This document shows, one piece after another, positions 20,795-31,074 of a stretch of 64,000 bases of DNA. The translations under genes were made by a program, and so were the position numbers. Origin of the DNA: Massospora cicadina (lineage: Eukaryota; Entomophthoromycota; Entomophthoromycetes; Entomophthorales; Entomophthoraceae); NCBI GenBank assembly GCA_022478985.1, contig JAKSZP010009554.1, positions 1 to 64,000 on the forward strand. Direction: 5' to 3'. Within the stretch, counting starts at the first letter, position 1, and each line of letters begins with the position of its first letter. The notes under the pieces were generated by a model. The model made no database searches, was not told the DNA's origin, and was given only the letters and a program-made list of their open reading frames with translations.

Positions 20795-22102
20795 TAAGTG
20801 TTGCTCACTACAAGGGGCATCCAAGTTGTCATTAGAGTGAAATTTTCTACTATAAATAGAAATTTTAGCCAAGCTGGTCCCAATAGTGAATTTGGAAGTA
20901 TAACATGTTAGATCAGTACTTTAAGATTAGAAATGCCTCCAATGAAACTTAAGAGTTTACCTTTCAGGGCTATCCTTGGATTTGTCTTACCAACTGTTAA
21001 TCAAGAACAATAACAGTTAACACTTATATTATTAGTAACATTATTCAACAAATTATTGAAGGGTATTTATAATACTGGCAGTCATTCTTCCTAAAGTTGT
21101 GCTATTGTGGTACCCTCTACCATGTGAGATTTATAGACCTCATCCCAATTATCAACTACAGTATTGGCAACAGGAGACAATCAATATATCATTTATTTAC
21201 ACTCATTTATGCATAATTTACTCTAAATTGTGGGAAAGTATCTTCATGAGTTTTTCCAAACATTTGGATTACCTCAAGAATTGCATGTCAATATGGTTAA
21301 TTTTTATGAGGTGGCCTCTGAATTTTTTTGGGATAACTGAGAAGCAATACTGGTTAGTTGGTGACTTATTAAAAAATCTGAGGCCAAATTTCCCTGCTAA
21401 AGAAGGATTAGCAGATATTTACATAACCAAATTTATCAACAATTACAATCTCATATAATCTAAATCATGATATGTTCAGTCAACTTAGTATTAACAAAAT
21501 TCAACAAATAAGTCTTTATTGTGATCAACGTGTAACCTTATTAGAAAGACAACTCCATGAATTACAACAACGAGTACTAAGCCTATATGCTCAAGAACGA
21601 ATTAAGGAAAACAAGGACCTTTAGGACCCCTGGCCCTCCTGGAACATCTGTACCAATCTCTAATGATGATTCTGAAAGAATCAATATTATGTCCCTTCTG
21701 TCTATCCTACGTTCTTGGTTAAAAATCATTGATAAGGAAAAGCTAAGTTTAAATGAACGGATGACCTATATACCACAAACTAACCTAGATTTATTATCTA
21801 GAGAAATGGACAATCTATATTCATTTGCTCAAGTTACCAATGATTTTTAGATAAATTAGAACGGAAGTATACAGGAACTGATTACCCATGTCAGTAGTTG
21901 TGATTCTTGTCTTGATGCTCAACTTCCTGTAACTAATCCTTTGAGATAAGCTTAATAATAAGTTAGATAATAATAGATTTGTTTAAAAGAGAGAAAATTA
22001 AGATGATATAGATCAGCTAATATAATTATTAGATTAGAATATTCAACAAGAGTATCCAAGGACTATATTTATGAAGCTACATCTAACATTGGTATTAAAA
22101 CT

Positions 22103-23997
22103 TCTCTTTAACCGCTCAAAGTCACTTTTGAGCGATTTTAAATTTAAGTTAATTTATCCACAGCCATCTGCCCAAACCTATTCTTTGATGTCCTTGGCTC
22201 TGCCGCCTGCCACCCCAGTGTGGGGCAGCAGTGCACCCCCACCTAGCGTTTTCCGCCCTGCAGGCAAGCGCGTTCAGACAGGTTCAAACAGCCCGCCCAC
22301 TGCTTCCAACCGTTTTGTCCCCCCACGAGACCTAGCACTCCACCTGGCGCGCATCCACCCTTCTCGCCCCCATCCTCTCGCCCTCCCTCGCTCTGCTATT
22401 CGCTATTGCCTCAGAGTGGACTATGGACGTTTGTTCCCATATGCCGATAAGGCAATTATTGACCTAGCCACTACAGCCTTTGCGCCAGCTGGCTTTATAG
22501 ACTTCCGCCCTTTTAAGGGCTACTTTGACGTTGGGTTCCAATCTGAGGAGGATGCTGAAGCGGCAGCACAAACTCCTCTAATTTATAAAAAAACCCCCAT
22601 TCCCACAACCCGTACTCGCCTCCCTTCTGACACCACGCTAGTGGTATCCTTTGCAAATCTCCCATCCCACCTTCCACCCCAGGTTTTGTATGACCAGTTG
22701 GTCGCGGGGCTCATGGCTTATGGCACTCAGCCCAACCTCATCTTTGCCATTCCTTCTGGTGCAGAACGCCTTGCTGCTCCTCGTGCAACAGCCACCATCA
22801 TACCACACCACCCTACCATAGCCCAACAAATCCCACCCCGCGCTAGTGTGGCTGCAGCACCTGATCATTTCTTTTGGGCTCAGGTCGATAAAGGTAGGCA
22901 GATTTGTTCCCTCTGCTTTGGCCTCGACCATGCAAAAGAGCGTGCCCTAAGGCCAAATCTGCTGATGCAGCTTCTGAGCCCCCCTCTGGAGGTTCAGTAT
23001 GGGGCGCTTTGCTGCCCCCTCCCACCCTCCAATCTCGTTCAGTGGGCCCACATGGAAAATCAGCCCCACCCAAAACCTCCATCCTCACTCTCCCACCTAA
23101 ATCTACGCCAGCCAATCAGAGCAATGCTTGGACCAACATTCGTACCCAGGCAGCTGCCCATTCGCCCAATCCTACCCACTCAAATTTAAATGCCACTATT
23201 CCAGTGAACCAAAATCCATGGGATCTATTGGCTGAAACTGACGAATCAGGTAATATCCTTATTAGTAAGCATACAGGTCAACCTCTCTGCCATGGCGATT
23301 ATGGTCGGGCAGAATTTTTCCTTCCCGACTTTGATGAAACCCCTACCCCTCGCCATTTTTCTCCTCTACCCAATACAACCCCCTTCCAAAGTGACCACCA
23401 GCTCGCCTTAGCTGTGGTGGCCTCTCCTCATTGCCCAAAACTACGCACTGCGGTGGCCCAGTCAGTGGCTCAGCTCCAGCATGGCCTGCCCACCATCTTC
23501 TTCCCCCTGACTTCCCTGAATCTCCCTGCAGTGACATCTCAAAATTATTTGATGATGCTGAAATTGCTGTTATGAATGTCGCAACACTTGCTTCATTCAA
23601 CCCCTCAGCCAAAATCACCCGCCACAGTATCTCCCTTTTCACCCAACTTCCTGAAGCCCACAAAGAAGCTGAAGTTCTCCTCGCAGCTTTTGTTGAGACA
23701 CTTTCCCGTCATTATCTTGATGCAGAAGTGGAAAACTCCTACTACGCTGACCTCAGCCCCCACTATGCAGATGCCCCAACGCCCTGGCTCTCTGCTCTGA
23801 TCCGGTACTGCAACCAACACCCCTTGATTGAGGCGGGTCTTTCTGAAAACCAACCCCCGACCCCTCCTCACCCTCTGCCATGGTGGGTTAAGCAGTTTCT
23901 GCTTCCCACCTGGTTAGTAGTTTGTTTTGCCATTTTGAGTGTTGTGATTGGTACTGTCCATCCCCTGGTCGGCGTACCTCAAATAAATCAATCAATC
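22103..23997 (+). mobile_element. 1.9-kb ORF1-only retroposon, family A copy 1, perfect 18-bp TSD
   Basis: The unit is bounded by the identical 18-mer AACATTGGTATTAAAACT at 22085-22102 and 23998-24015. The host gag reads across the duplication, which proves an insertion. The 3' end is CCATCCCCTGGTC...CTCAAATAAATCAATCAATC, that is, a conserved tail plus short (ATCA)n repeats, as in many LINEs without poly(A). No RT, endonuclease or LTR is present in the 1895 bp. Long TSD and simple-repeat tail indicate target-primed reverse transcription by a protein supplied in trans. A second family-A copy is at 60734-62642. Confidence 0.85.
22188..23913 (+). pseudogene. Family A ORF1-like protein: RRM-like region, CCHC knuckle, C-terminal domain
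   Basis: About 575 codons read as one protein if two or three single-base frame changes are ignored. In order there is a Pro-rich start ('PVWGSSAPPPSVFRP'), then 'RFVPPRDLALHLAR'. Next come two alpha/beta, RRM-like blocks ('YGRLFPYADKAI...AGFIDFRPFKGYFDVGF' and 'TLVVSFANLPSHLPPQVLYD'). A C-x2-C-x4-H-x4-C knuckle starts 'CSLCFGLDHAKER', with its last Cys after a frameshift near 22940. A Pro/Ser/Thr linker follows, then a conserved C-terminal domain ('LLAAFVETLSRHYLDAEVE', 'DAPTPWLSALIRYC'). A second shift is near 23500-23520. The stop used in the sister copy (TAG) is TGG here at 23911-23913. It resembles a LINE ORF1p or Gag: nucleic-acid binding and RNP assembly are inferred, not shown. Confidence 0.7.
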
Positions 23998-24859
23998 AAC
24001 ATTGGTATTAAAACTAACTTGGTTCCACTTTCTATTAAATTTAAGCCTAGCTTTAAAGAAAATATTATACTTAATAGGAAAGTGTTGACTCTTTCCTTTA
24101 TACATATGAAAGTTCTAGGGAGAAGCAACCAGTTGATAGAAACTTATATTCATCTTTGCTTAGATAGTGCTGCTAAGAAATAGTGACTCCTCACCTTAAA
24201 GAAGTCAAACTTGGGATTAGATGTATAGTGCCTTAATCCAAGAATTTGAAGGCAATCTAGCGCCTTTTATTTAAAAGCAGGGTTTATGGCCATTTGATGA
24301 CAAAAAGAGGAAACTATGGTTGTGTTTACTAGTCAATTTTATGCTGGTGCACAACGCATAGTTACAGCCAATTGTGTCACTTTTGACAATGCAATCACTG
24401 CATTAATCTCAGCGTTGAAAGCTCAGCCTGATATTCAATTACATATATGGCCTTAAGAAACATTTAGCAATACCTGTAAAATCAAAGTAGCTTTATATTC
24501 AATTCTTACTACCTTTATGGATAAACCTTCAAATGCTTCAACTTCATAGTGACCCTGTGTTCATGCCAGTGAAATAGTAATAGACGATCAAGCTCAGTGC
24601 AGTTATTGTAGAGGGTTAAGCCATATGGAGAAAAGTGCTATAAGAGAAGATCTGATGAGGAGGCAAAAGATAAGTCAGTATGACATATGAGGCTCTTCAT
24701 GCTGACCAGAATTCTATGCACAACATGAACACTTAACTTATAATGTTACTCATTCTATGAGAACTATTTAACAAGATTTTGTAAACTAATGAATACTCTT
24801 CCTCTTATTATTCTTCTTTACCCATTGACTTATGTTTAGACTTTGCCACCACTTTTGGA

Positions 24860-27060
24860 AGTATGTTTACTTGAGTTCAAGTTGAGGTATATAAAATACC
24901 TACTATGCCTATAGATGAAAGTGGTTCTCCTGTCAATGTTATATCTTCTAAATCGATGAAGTGAATTAAATTGCTCCAGACCTTCCTCATTATATGGAGT
25001 ATGGTATTTAAAGTTCTTATATGCTCAAAATTCAATAGGAGCATACTCAGCACTTCCTGTGAAATTTGATACATATCTTTAGTTACCCTGACTGTAGCTT
25101 TGATTAATCTTAGTAAAATTTTTTGCTAAGGAATCACTTTATGAGTGTATTACAAAATAGTACATTACTTTTAAAGTTTTGTTAAATCCTTGGAATATGA
25201 ATACCATTAGAGGTTAAGTCTAGCAAAGATCAAAAAAATGAAATCAAATTTTACCATGTTTTTTTTGAAACCAAAGATAAGATTGAACAATTGAGTATCA
25301 TATTAGGAGATCCAGAGTCAAATCCAACCATATGAAGTATATGGAAATGAAGGGATGTCATTATATTCATCAAAATTTTTTTTATGATGCCCCAAAAGAT
25401 CAAACTATTGTTGCTATTAAGACACTTATTCAGATTCCCAATAATAAACTATTGAAATAAAGGTTTGAAACCTGTCAGAGAGAGAAATCTTACCTCGTCC
25501 TGGAACCTTGGATCCAGATTATGCAGGTTTAATCTCTGTAAAATTGGCCAACTTGTCCAAACAAGCTCATAATATAGGACTCAATATACCTATTGCATAT
25601 GTTTGATGTTATCTATCAATAAGGTTGATTCAATTAAGAATTTTGGTAGTTTTTGTGAGTTTGGGTTTGATGACTCTCCATCAATTAATTACTAATGGTA
25701 TCATTATAAAGACTTAACTCAAAATCTTAAGCCTAAGTGAAAAAGTTATCTGAATGAGTATGTTGACCTATTCTTGCCTGCTACATATGCTTTTGGAAAT
25801 ATGAATGGAGTATTACACCACGATGAAACTAGAAATGCTCCATCTTTCAGTTTTTATTGCAAGAGTAAAATGACAAGGCTCAAAAAATTATTGAACTTAT
25901 CACCTACTAGAGGCAGGAAAAATGGTGCCCTCTTGAGTTCCCTGGTATTCTCCACTTCTGTTAATGTGAAAGAAAGATGGAGAACACTATGTTGTGATGG
26001 ATTATCAGCGCCTAAATTATTTACTAGAATTGATACTATTCTTATACTAAGAATAATGAATTTTTCTAAGACTGTTAGCTGGAGACAAATATTTCTTCAC
26101 AATGAATTTAGCTAATGGATACTGTCAAATAGAATTAGCCCCAGATGTAGATCCAAATGTGTTTTGATAGTTAATGAAGGTTTGTTTGAGCTTATGTGGA
26201 TGCCCCTAAGGCTCTGCAATGCTCCAGCAACTTTCCAAAAAGCTATGGATGGTTTTAGAAAAATTCTAAATTGTCATGTGCTATGGTATATCTTAATGAC
26301 ATTAATATGTTCTAAAAATTTCCCTGATCATTTGGAGCACTTAAGAAAATTACCTAATTAAACACACAAAGCTTTATTAAAGTTTAAATATTCTAAGTAA
26401 TTTTTTCAATTTAAGAGGAAATTACTAGGGCATAAAGTTTCAAAAGTTGGTATTCAATCTTTTTGAATAAGATCAGTGCTATTGGAAAAAAATTCACCAC
26501 TAAAAGGCCTTTGTGACATTTTATGTTTCCTCAAAATGGTGGGATATTACAGTCAACTATATCCCATTTGTTTTAGCTGAGCTTTTATTTATTAATTTTG
26601 TAAAGGAGATGCTTTCAATAAGGAACCATAATAAGAACAGCCTTATGATTTATCACAACTTGCTTTAGTATCTCAGTTAATTTTGATTCATCCCCAATTT
26701 TGATAAATCTTTTTTTATATTTACTGATGCTTTTGATGTTGTAATATGCCATTTCTTTAACACAAGGATAACATTTTGGACCATCATTTAGCTTACTTGA
26801 GTAAGACCTTGTCCAAGGCTGAGAGGACCTACAGTGTTACTTAAAGAGAATAACTAGTGGCACTTTTAGCAATAAAACACTTCTATCCTTACCTCTACAG
26901 ATCACACTTCACAGTTACCATGGATCATGCTTCCTTGAAGTAGCAACAACAACTTAAATATCCTGATAAATGGCTGGATTGTGGCTCTAAGGTGACAATT
27001 ATGACTTCACCATTTAGCATCAGCCTAACTCTATCCATCAAAATGAAGACAGATTATAAC
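24860..27060 (+). pseudogene. Gypsy-1 protease region, reverse transcriptase and RNase H
   Basis: The RT is recognised by 'ANGYCQIELAPDV' (motif-A region, about 26105-26150) and by motif B 'GLFELMWMPLRLCNAPATFQ' (26180-26240). A motif-C region, 'VLWYILMTLI', has lost the Y-x-D-D Asp pair (26275-26310). 'MVGYYSQLYP', the connection between RT and RNase H, is near 26537. RNase H has 'AYLSKTLSKAERTY' and 'VALLAIKHFYPYLYRSHFTV', then 'MDHASLK' (26790-26940). The upstream protease is not clearly legible. The frame is broken by many stops and indels. Confidence 0.75.
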
Positions 27061-27129
27061 AAATGTCGGTTCTAGCTGTTGCAGCTCATGAGGAGGATAG
27101 GATCTATGACTTAATTGGATTATCAGAGT

Positions 27130-28440
27130 TATGGGAGTTAAAAAGTTCTAATATTAGAAAGAGTTATCAGAGATGATTACAAATATAAAAATAAATGTAT
27201 TATTGTTATATATTCTAATGAAGGTGGTAACTCTATATTTGACCTTTTTTTCAGACATCTAAATTGCCAAGGAAAACTCAGATTCAATTGAAGGTATTTA
27301 ATAACCACAACAGCATCCACAGTCTGAATAAAAACACCATTTATGATTAAACTTAGGTCAGATCCATGGGGTGATAGGCGAGGAAAATTTTGATCAACAA
27401 ACATTAACCCCATTACAACCAATATACTGAGGACAGAAAGTAGTCTTGACCACATTCTCTCACTGACAGAAGGCTGGTTGAGTGGGAGGGAGGTAACTGA
27501 ATGGTCCATTTAAGGTGTGGCATTTAATTGAAGTTGTAACTGAGTGAAACTCACATTAGGTAGTGAGGGGAAGCAGCTACATTATAATTTTTGATTTTTT
27601 AAAGCTTAAAAATTACAATCCACCGTATTGCCCCTTTCAAGTTCATCTTAATTACAGTAGACCAAAATTAGATTCCATTAAATTCAGAGCGGGGACATTG
27701 GTTATACATTTTCTTGAGCAATCAGCAGATGAGGCACTTCCCATGGGTGAATTTCTTGATTTTCTCTAACAAGTGACATTAAAATGGTAAAAACTAGGGA
27801 AATGTTCATTGCAATCATAGAAACTAATGAGCAAGTGCTCTCCATGGGTTGAGGAAGTCTCTTTGGGTGAAAAGAATCTTTTGAATTCAATAAAATCTAA
27901 AAGGGTTTCTTGTGGTGGAGATTAAATATTTATTAAAGATATTACAAAATAACCCAGCACTCTTTTTTCAGCAAAGCGCCAAGTTTTTATAGGTTTGAGG
28001 AAATTGGGAAGAGAAGCTTAAAGACGTTGGTGACAAATGATGATCACATGTTCTACTGAATGCCAGAGACTTGGTGCAAAGCCGTTGTCTTGTCTTTATA
28101 CCCTGGAAACAGCGGATGGGGTTTCCAGTGGTCCAATCTGGTAAATCTCTCCAGTTTTTATGGGATCTGGAATTGTAACTTTATCCTTGGAAATAAAATA
28201 TTCCAATGTGACAACAAATTTGGGTGCTTGGGGCCCTTTTTCAAGATTGAGCGCAAAGTTAACATTACTTATGATGACTTGTTTTTTCATTAAAACTCTA
28301 TGCGGATTTCTTGACCTACAGTTTTTATTTCCGCTACATAAGTTAATCATAACTGATGAATATTATAGTGGGATTGGGATTCATAACAGTTTTCAGTGAG
28401 GGTATATAGAAATTTAGGGGAGCGGCGGATCCTCAGCTTC
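27130..28440. other. Unclassified ~1.3-kb segment within Gypsy-1
   Basis: It lies between the RNase H and the integrase zinc-binding region of Gypsy-1, where other gypsy elements have little or no extra sequence. It therefore looks like a further insertion. Its open frames on both strands (for example 27509-27177 minus and 28060-28293 plus) carry no domain that I can name. No clear TSD was found. Confidence 0.35.
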
Positions 28441-28499
28441 ATCCAGGCTATGTCCTAAGTCCACTTTCTTTAGCAGTAGTGCATGGCTCCCCTCCCTTT

Positions 28500-29560
28500 T
28501 TTGATTGAAAGAGATGTATTCACTGTCCATTTTAATGATTGTGATGCAGACTCTCACACTTCTTTTTGGACATTAATTATGCTGAAGGTCATACCACTTT
28601 TGATCATGTATTTGTGAAGTAGACTTTGTAGTGGTTACAAAAAAGTTATTACTGGGATCACATGTTGGAAAATACAAGAAGTATTAGATGCCTGTCTGAA
28701 TCGTCAAAATCAATATCAAGCAAGTCCTATATTAATGTCAAGTGGTTGCATCATTGCGACCATTTCATGTTGTTAGTGTAGATGTAGTGGGCCCATTGCC
28801 TACAGATTTACATATAGATCAATACATTTTCAGCTATTGACCATCTAACAAAGTGGATGGAAGCTATATCAGTATTATCAGTAACAGACAAAGCTACTGC
28901 GTTATTTTTATTTTGCTCAGTAATTTCTCAATATGCTTGTCCCCAAATACTTCTTTCTGAAAATGACCTAAATTTAGAAGCTCAGGTAGTTAAATAACTA
29001 AATTTACTTTTTAACAACAAACAAACTTTCTATGCGCCATATAATCCTTCAACTAATGGAGCCATGGAAAGAGCTAATGGTAAATCAGTATCAATCTTAA
29101 GGAAAATGGCAGCCACTAATAAATGATAAGTTTTCTCTATCTACCTTCAGCTATACTAGCTTATTAAACTAGTTTTCATCGCATAAGTAAGATGTCTATA
29201 TTTAAGACATTATAGGTTGAGAAAAAATTACTTTTTATTGTTTAACCCTTATTAAAAGGTTCTATTTTGAATATTCTGACATATGGTGTGAAATGTGGGT
29301 GACAAAATTTGTCTTACATTCAATTGTTACTGAGGAAATCATCTCTACAACTTCTTGAATAAAGTTAATCACTAATTCATAGTTCCATCTCTACTTATCT
29401 ATTAAGTGGGAGATTTAATTCACTTCTACATTCATTGAGCTAAAGGTAAGCTCGATAAGCTTAGAGCTTCTTGGTCCAGTTCTTACAAAGATACATATAA
29501 AGTCAGATCAAAATATTTAGTTGCAGATATTACCCAAGGAACAGATGTTAATCGTGTGTG
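28500..29560 (+). pseudogene. Gypsy-1 integrase
   Basis: An H-x3-H...C-like zinc-binding region occupies about 28530-28720. The core is clear. 'VSVDVVGPLPTDLH' holds the first Asp (28768-28810), 'TKWMEAISVLSVTDKATALF' is at about 28850-28905, and 'QILLSENDLNLEAQ' contains the second Asp (28945-28985). 'APYNPSTNGAMERANGKSVS' keeps the catalytic Glu (29035-29095). The C-terminal part decays towards the PPT at 29606. In intact elements this enzyme inserts the cDNA. Stops, such as the one at 28993, disable it. Confidence 0.8.
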
Positions 29561-29616
29561 AATATTAGATTTCTATGACGTTATGTCTCTCTGCAACAGT
29601 ATTATGAGGGGGCCAT

Positions 29617-30080
29617 TGTCAGTGTTTGTGATGGTAAATGGCTGAAATTATATACGCCAAAGTTTGTTTCTGATGTCAACCAACTAAAGTCAAACTCAGA
29701 AATATTTGATCAAATTGTTGACAGAATTCTTGAGAAGCCGCATTTCCTTCTAAAATTATTCCAGATGATAGAATTTCAATTGGAAGGCGTCAGTTATGGT
29801 ATCAATGAAAGCTTAAACCTTTATTGGAAATTGACACAAACTATTGAGAGATCCTATCTGAGAGGTGCCAAGAAAATTGCTTCAACGTTGTGTATCTGTA
29901 AAAACTATAAATATTGAAAGTTTAAAGTAATAAAGGATCTTAAAAGTATTTTCTTTACTTTTATAAAGTTTGACTTCTCACATGACTGAAAATATAATGA
30001 ACAGCTAGAAATACTTACTAGTACAGCTCCAGCCCTAAAATTTAAATTATTATGGATTTTACAAAACTCACAAAATTTCA
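29617..30080 (+). repeat. Gypsy-1 right (3') LTR
   Basis: It starts TGTCAGTGTTTGTGATGG after the purine tract and ends in AAAATTTCA. It is collinear with the left LTR. It abuts the resumed RT sequence of the chromodomain gypsy at 30081. Confidence 0.85.
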
Positions 30081-31060
30081 TATAAGCATCTAGTAATTCC
30101 TTTACCTTTAGGTTTAGAATATATAGGACACCCCTGGGGAGCTCTGCACCCTCCTTAAACATGAATAAGAAGGCAAAAGGGATGGAGCTGGACAGTGAGG
30201 AGTGGAAGGAAGGATAAAATAAGTGAGTAAAGTGTTGATACTCTGATGGGAGGTCTACAGGTGACAAGGTTCATGTATCCACTCTAAGGAAGAGCCTTTA
30301 CTTGGTGTGGAGCAGAAAATGAATACCATAGATGTCTATAATTCAGGATGCAGGGTAATCAAACCACTTCCCATCTCAAAGTAGGGGTTGTATTTGTGCC
30401 ACCAACTCATATCTAAATGATTAGGCAAGGAAGTTTTTCAAAGAAAAAAAGCTTCTTCAAACCTATAATGAGCTTGATGGAAGATAACTGGCCGTTGACA
30501 TCCCAGCTCTGCAAGGTCTTAAAGGTGTCACCAATAATAACATACTCATTTGTTGTGATTGACAGGATGATTCATTTTACCAGGGCAAGGTCAATGAAGT
30601 TTTCTTCTTCTCTGGTAACATCCAGTGCATTGACAGCATCCATGGTAACTTTTACCTACAGGGTTTATGCCTTGTGATGAATGGAATAACCAGATTCAAA
30701 AATGGGTTATAACGTTTTTATTTAAGTCATAAGATGAGCTGGAGTGGGATGCAAGATATAGGGTTTCTTCATGCATTCTGTGGTGCATGCCTCAGGAGTT
30801 CCTCTCATGGGATTGTCATCTTAAAGTAAGGATGAAAGAGTTCCACTGGGCTTTTCTTTGGGATCAGGAGCGATTTGGTCATGGAGTCAGGCCTGGTGAG
30901 CGAAACATCTCTTTCATGCACCAAAGACAATTGGTGATCCACATGAGTAGCTGGTAATATCTCCTCCTTCAACATAATATCAAGACAAGTAGCTGCAGTG
31001 GCTCTTAGCCCTCTGGTCCCTAGTTTCTGACTAAACATGTGCAAGAGATGGGTGAGAGGA
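30081..31060 (-). pseudogene. Chromodomain gypsy, 5' part of pol (RT start, protease region)
   Basis: On the minus strand the frame near 30085-30160 gives 'EGAELPRGVLYILNLKVKEL', the RT N-terminal signature (G-A-x-x-P-x-G-x-x-Y-x-L-S-x-x-E-L). It continues directly into 'DILMNNLIWPSKSYVVSP' on the other side of Gypsy-1, at 20265-20320. Further upstream, 'EYVIIGDTFKTLQSWDVN' near 30480-30545 resembles the retropepsin flap region. The two halves were one RT before Gypsy-1 inserted. Gag is not seen; a retroposon occupies the adjoining DNA. Confidence 0.7.
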
Positions 31061-31074
31061 GCTTGGGCTGACTG

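Larger units (their letters stand above)
21000..24800 (+). pseudogene. Gypsy-1 gag, split by a retroposon, with CCHC knuckle
   Basis: Broken frames include 21099-21458 and 21587-21850. The second carries a short Gly/Pro-rich 'TPGPPGTSVP' stretch comparable to the collagen-like stretch in Gypsy-F gag. Gag resumes after the retroposon with 'FKPSFKENIIL' (about 24043), which resembles 'FKPTFKESLFL' in Gypsy-2 gag. Near 24595-24645 a C-x2-C-x4-H-x4-C knuckle ('CSYCRGLSHMEK', then C after a one-base shift) can be read. It forms the capsid in intact elements. It is not functional here. Confidence 0.65.
20333..30080 (+). mobile_element. Gypsy-1: Ty3/gypsy LTR retrotransposon with nested insertions
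   Basis: Two ~460-bp LTRs (20333-20794 and 29617-30080) in direct orientation flank a plus-strand gag-pol. A PBS-like TGTTGCTCACTACAAGGGG lies just inside the left LTR (20799-20817) and a polypurine tract, GAGGGGG, lies just before the right one (29606-29612). The domain order is gag, zinc knuckle, protease region, RT, RNase H, integrase, that is, Ty3/gypsy. A 1.9-kb retroposon (22103-23997) splits gag. The element landed in the RT of the chromodomain gypsy. Stops and frameshifts throughout make it inactive. Confidence 0.85.

Noticed and set aside
22638..23115. Minus-strand open frames in the half-LINE
   Set aside because: They are shadows of the GC-rich plus-strand ORF1; no conserved motif is seen and the sister copy does not keep them open.
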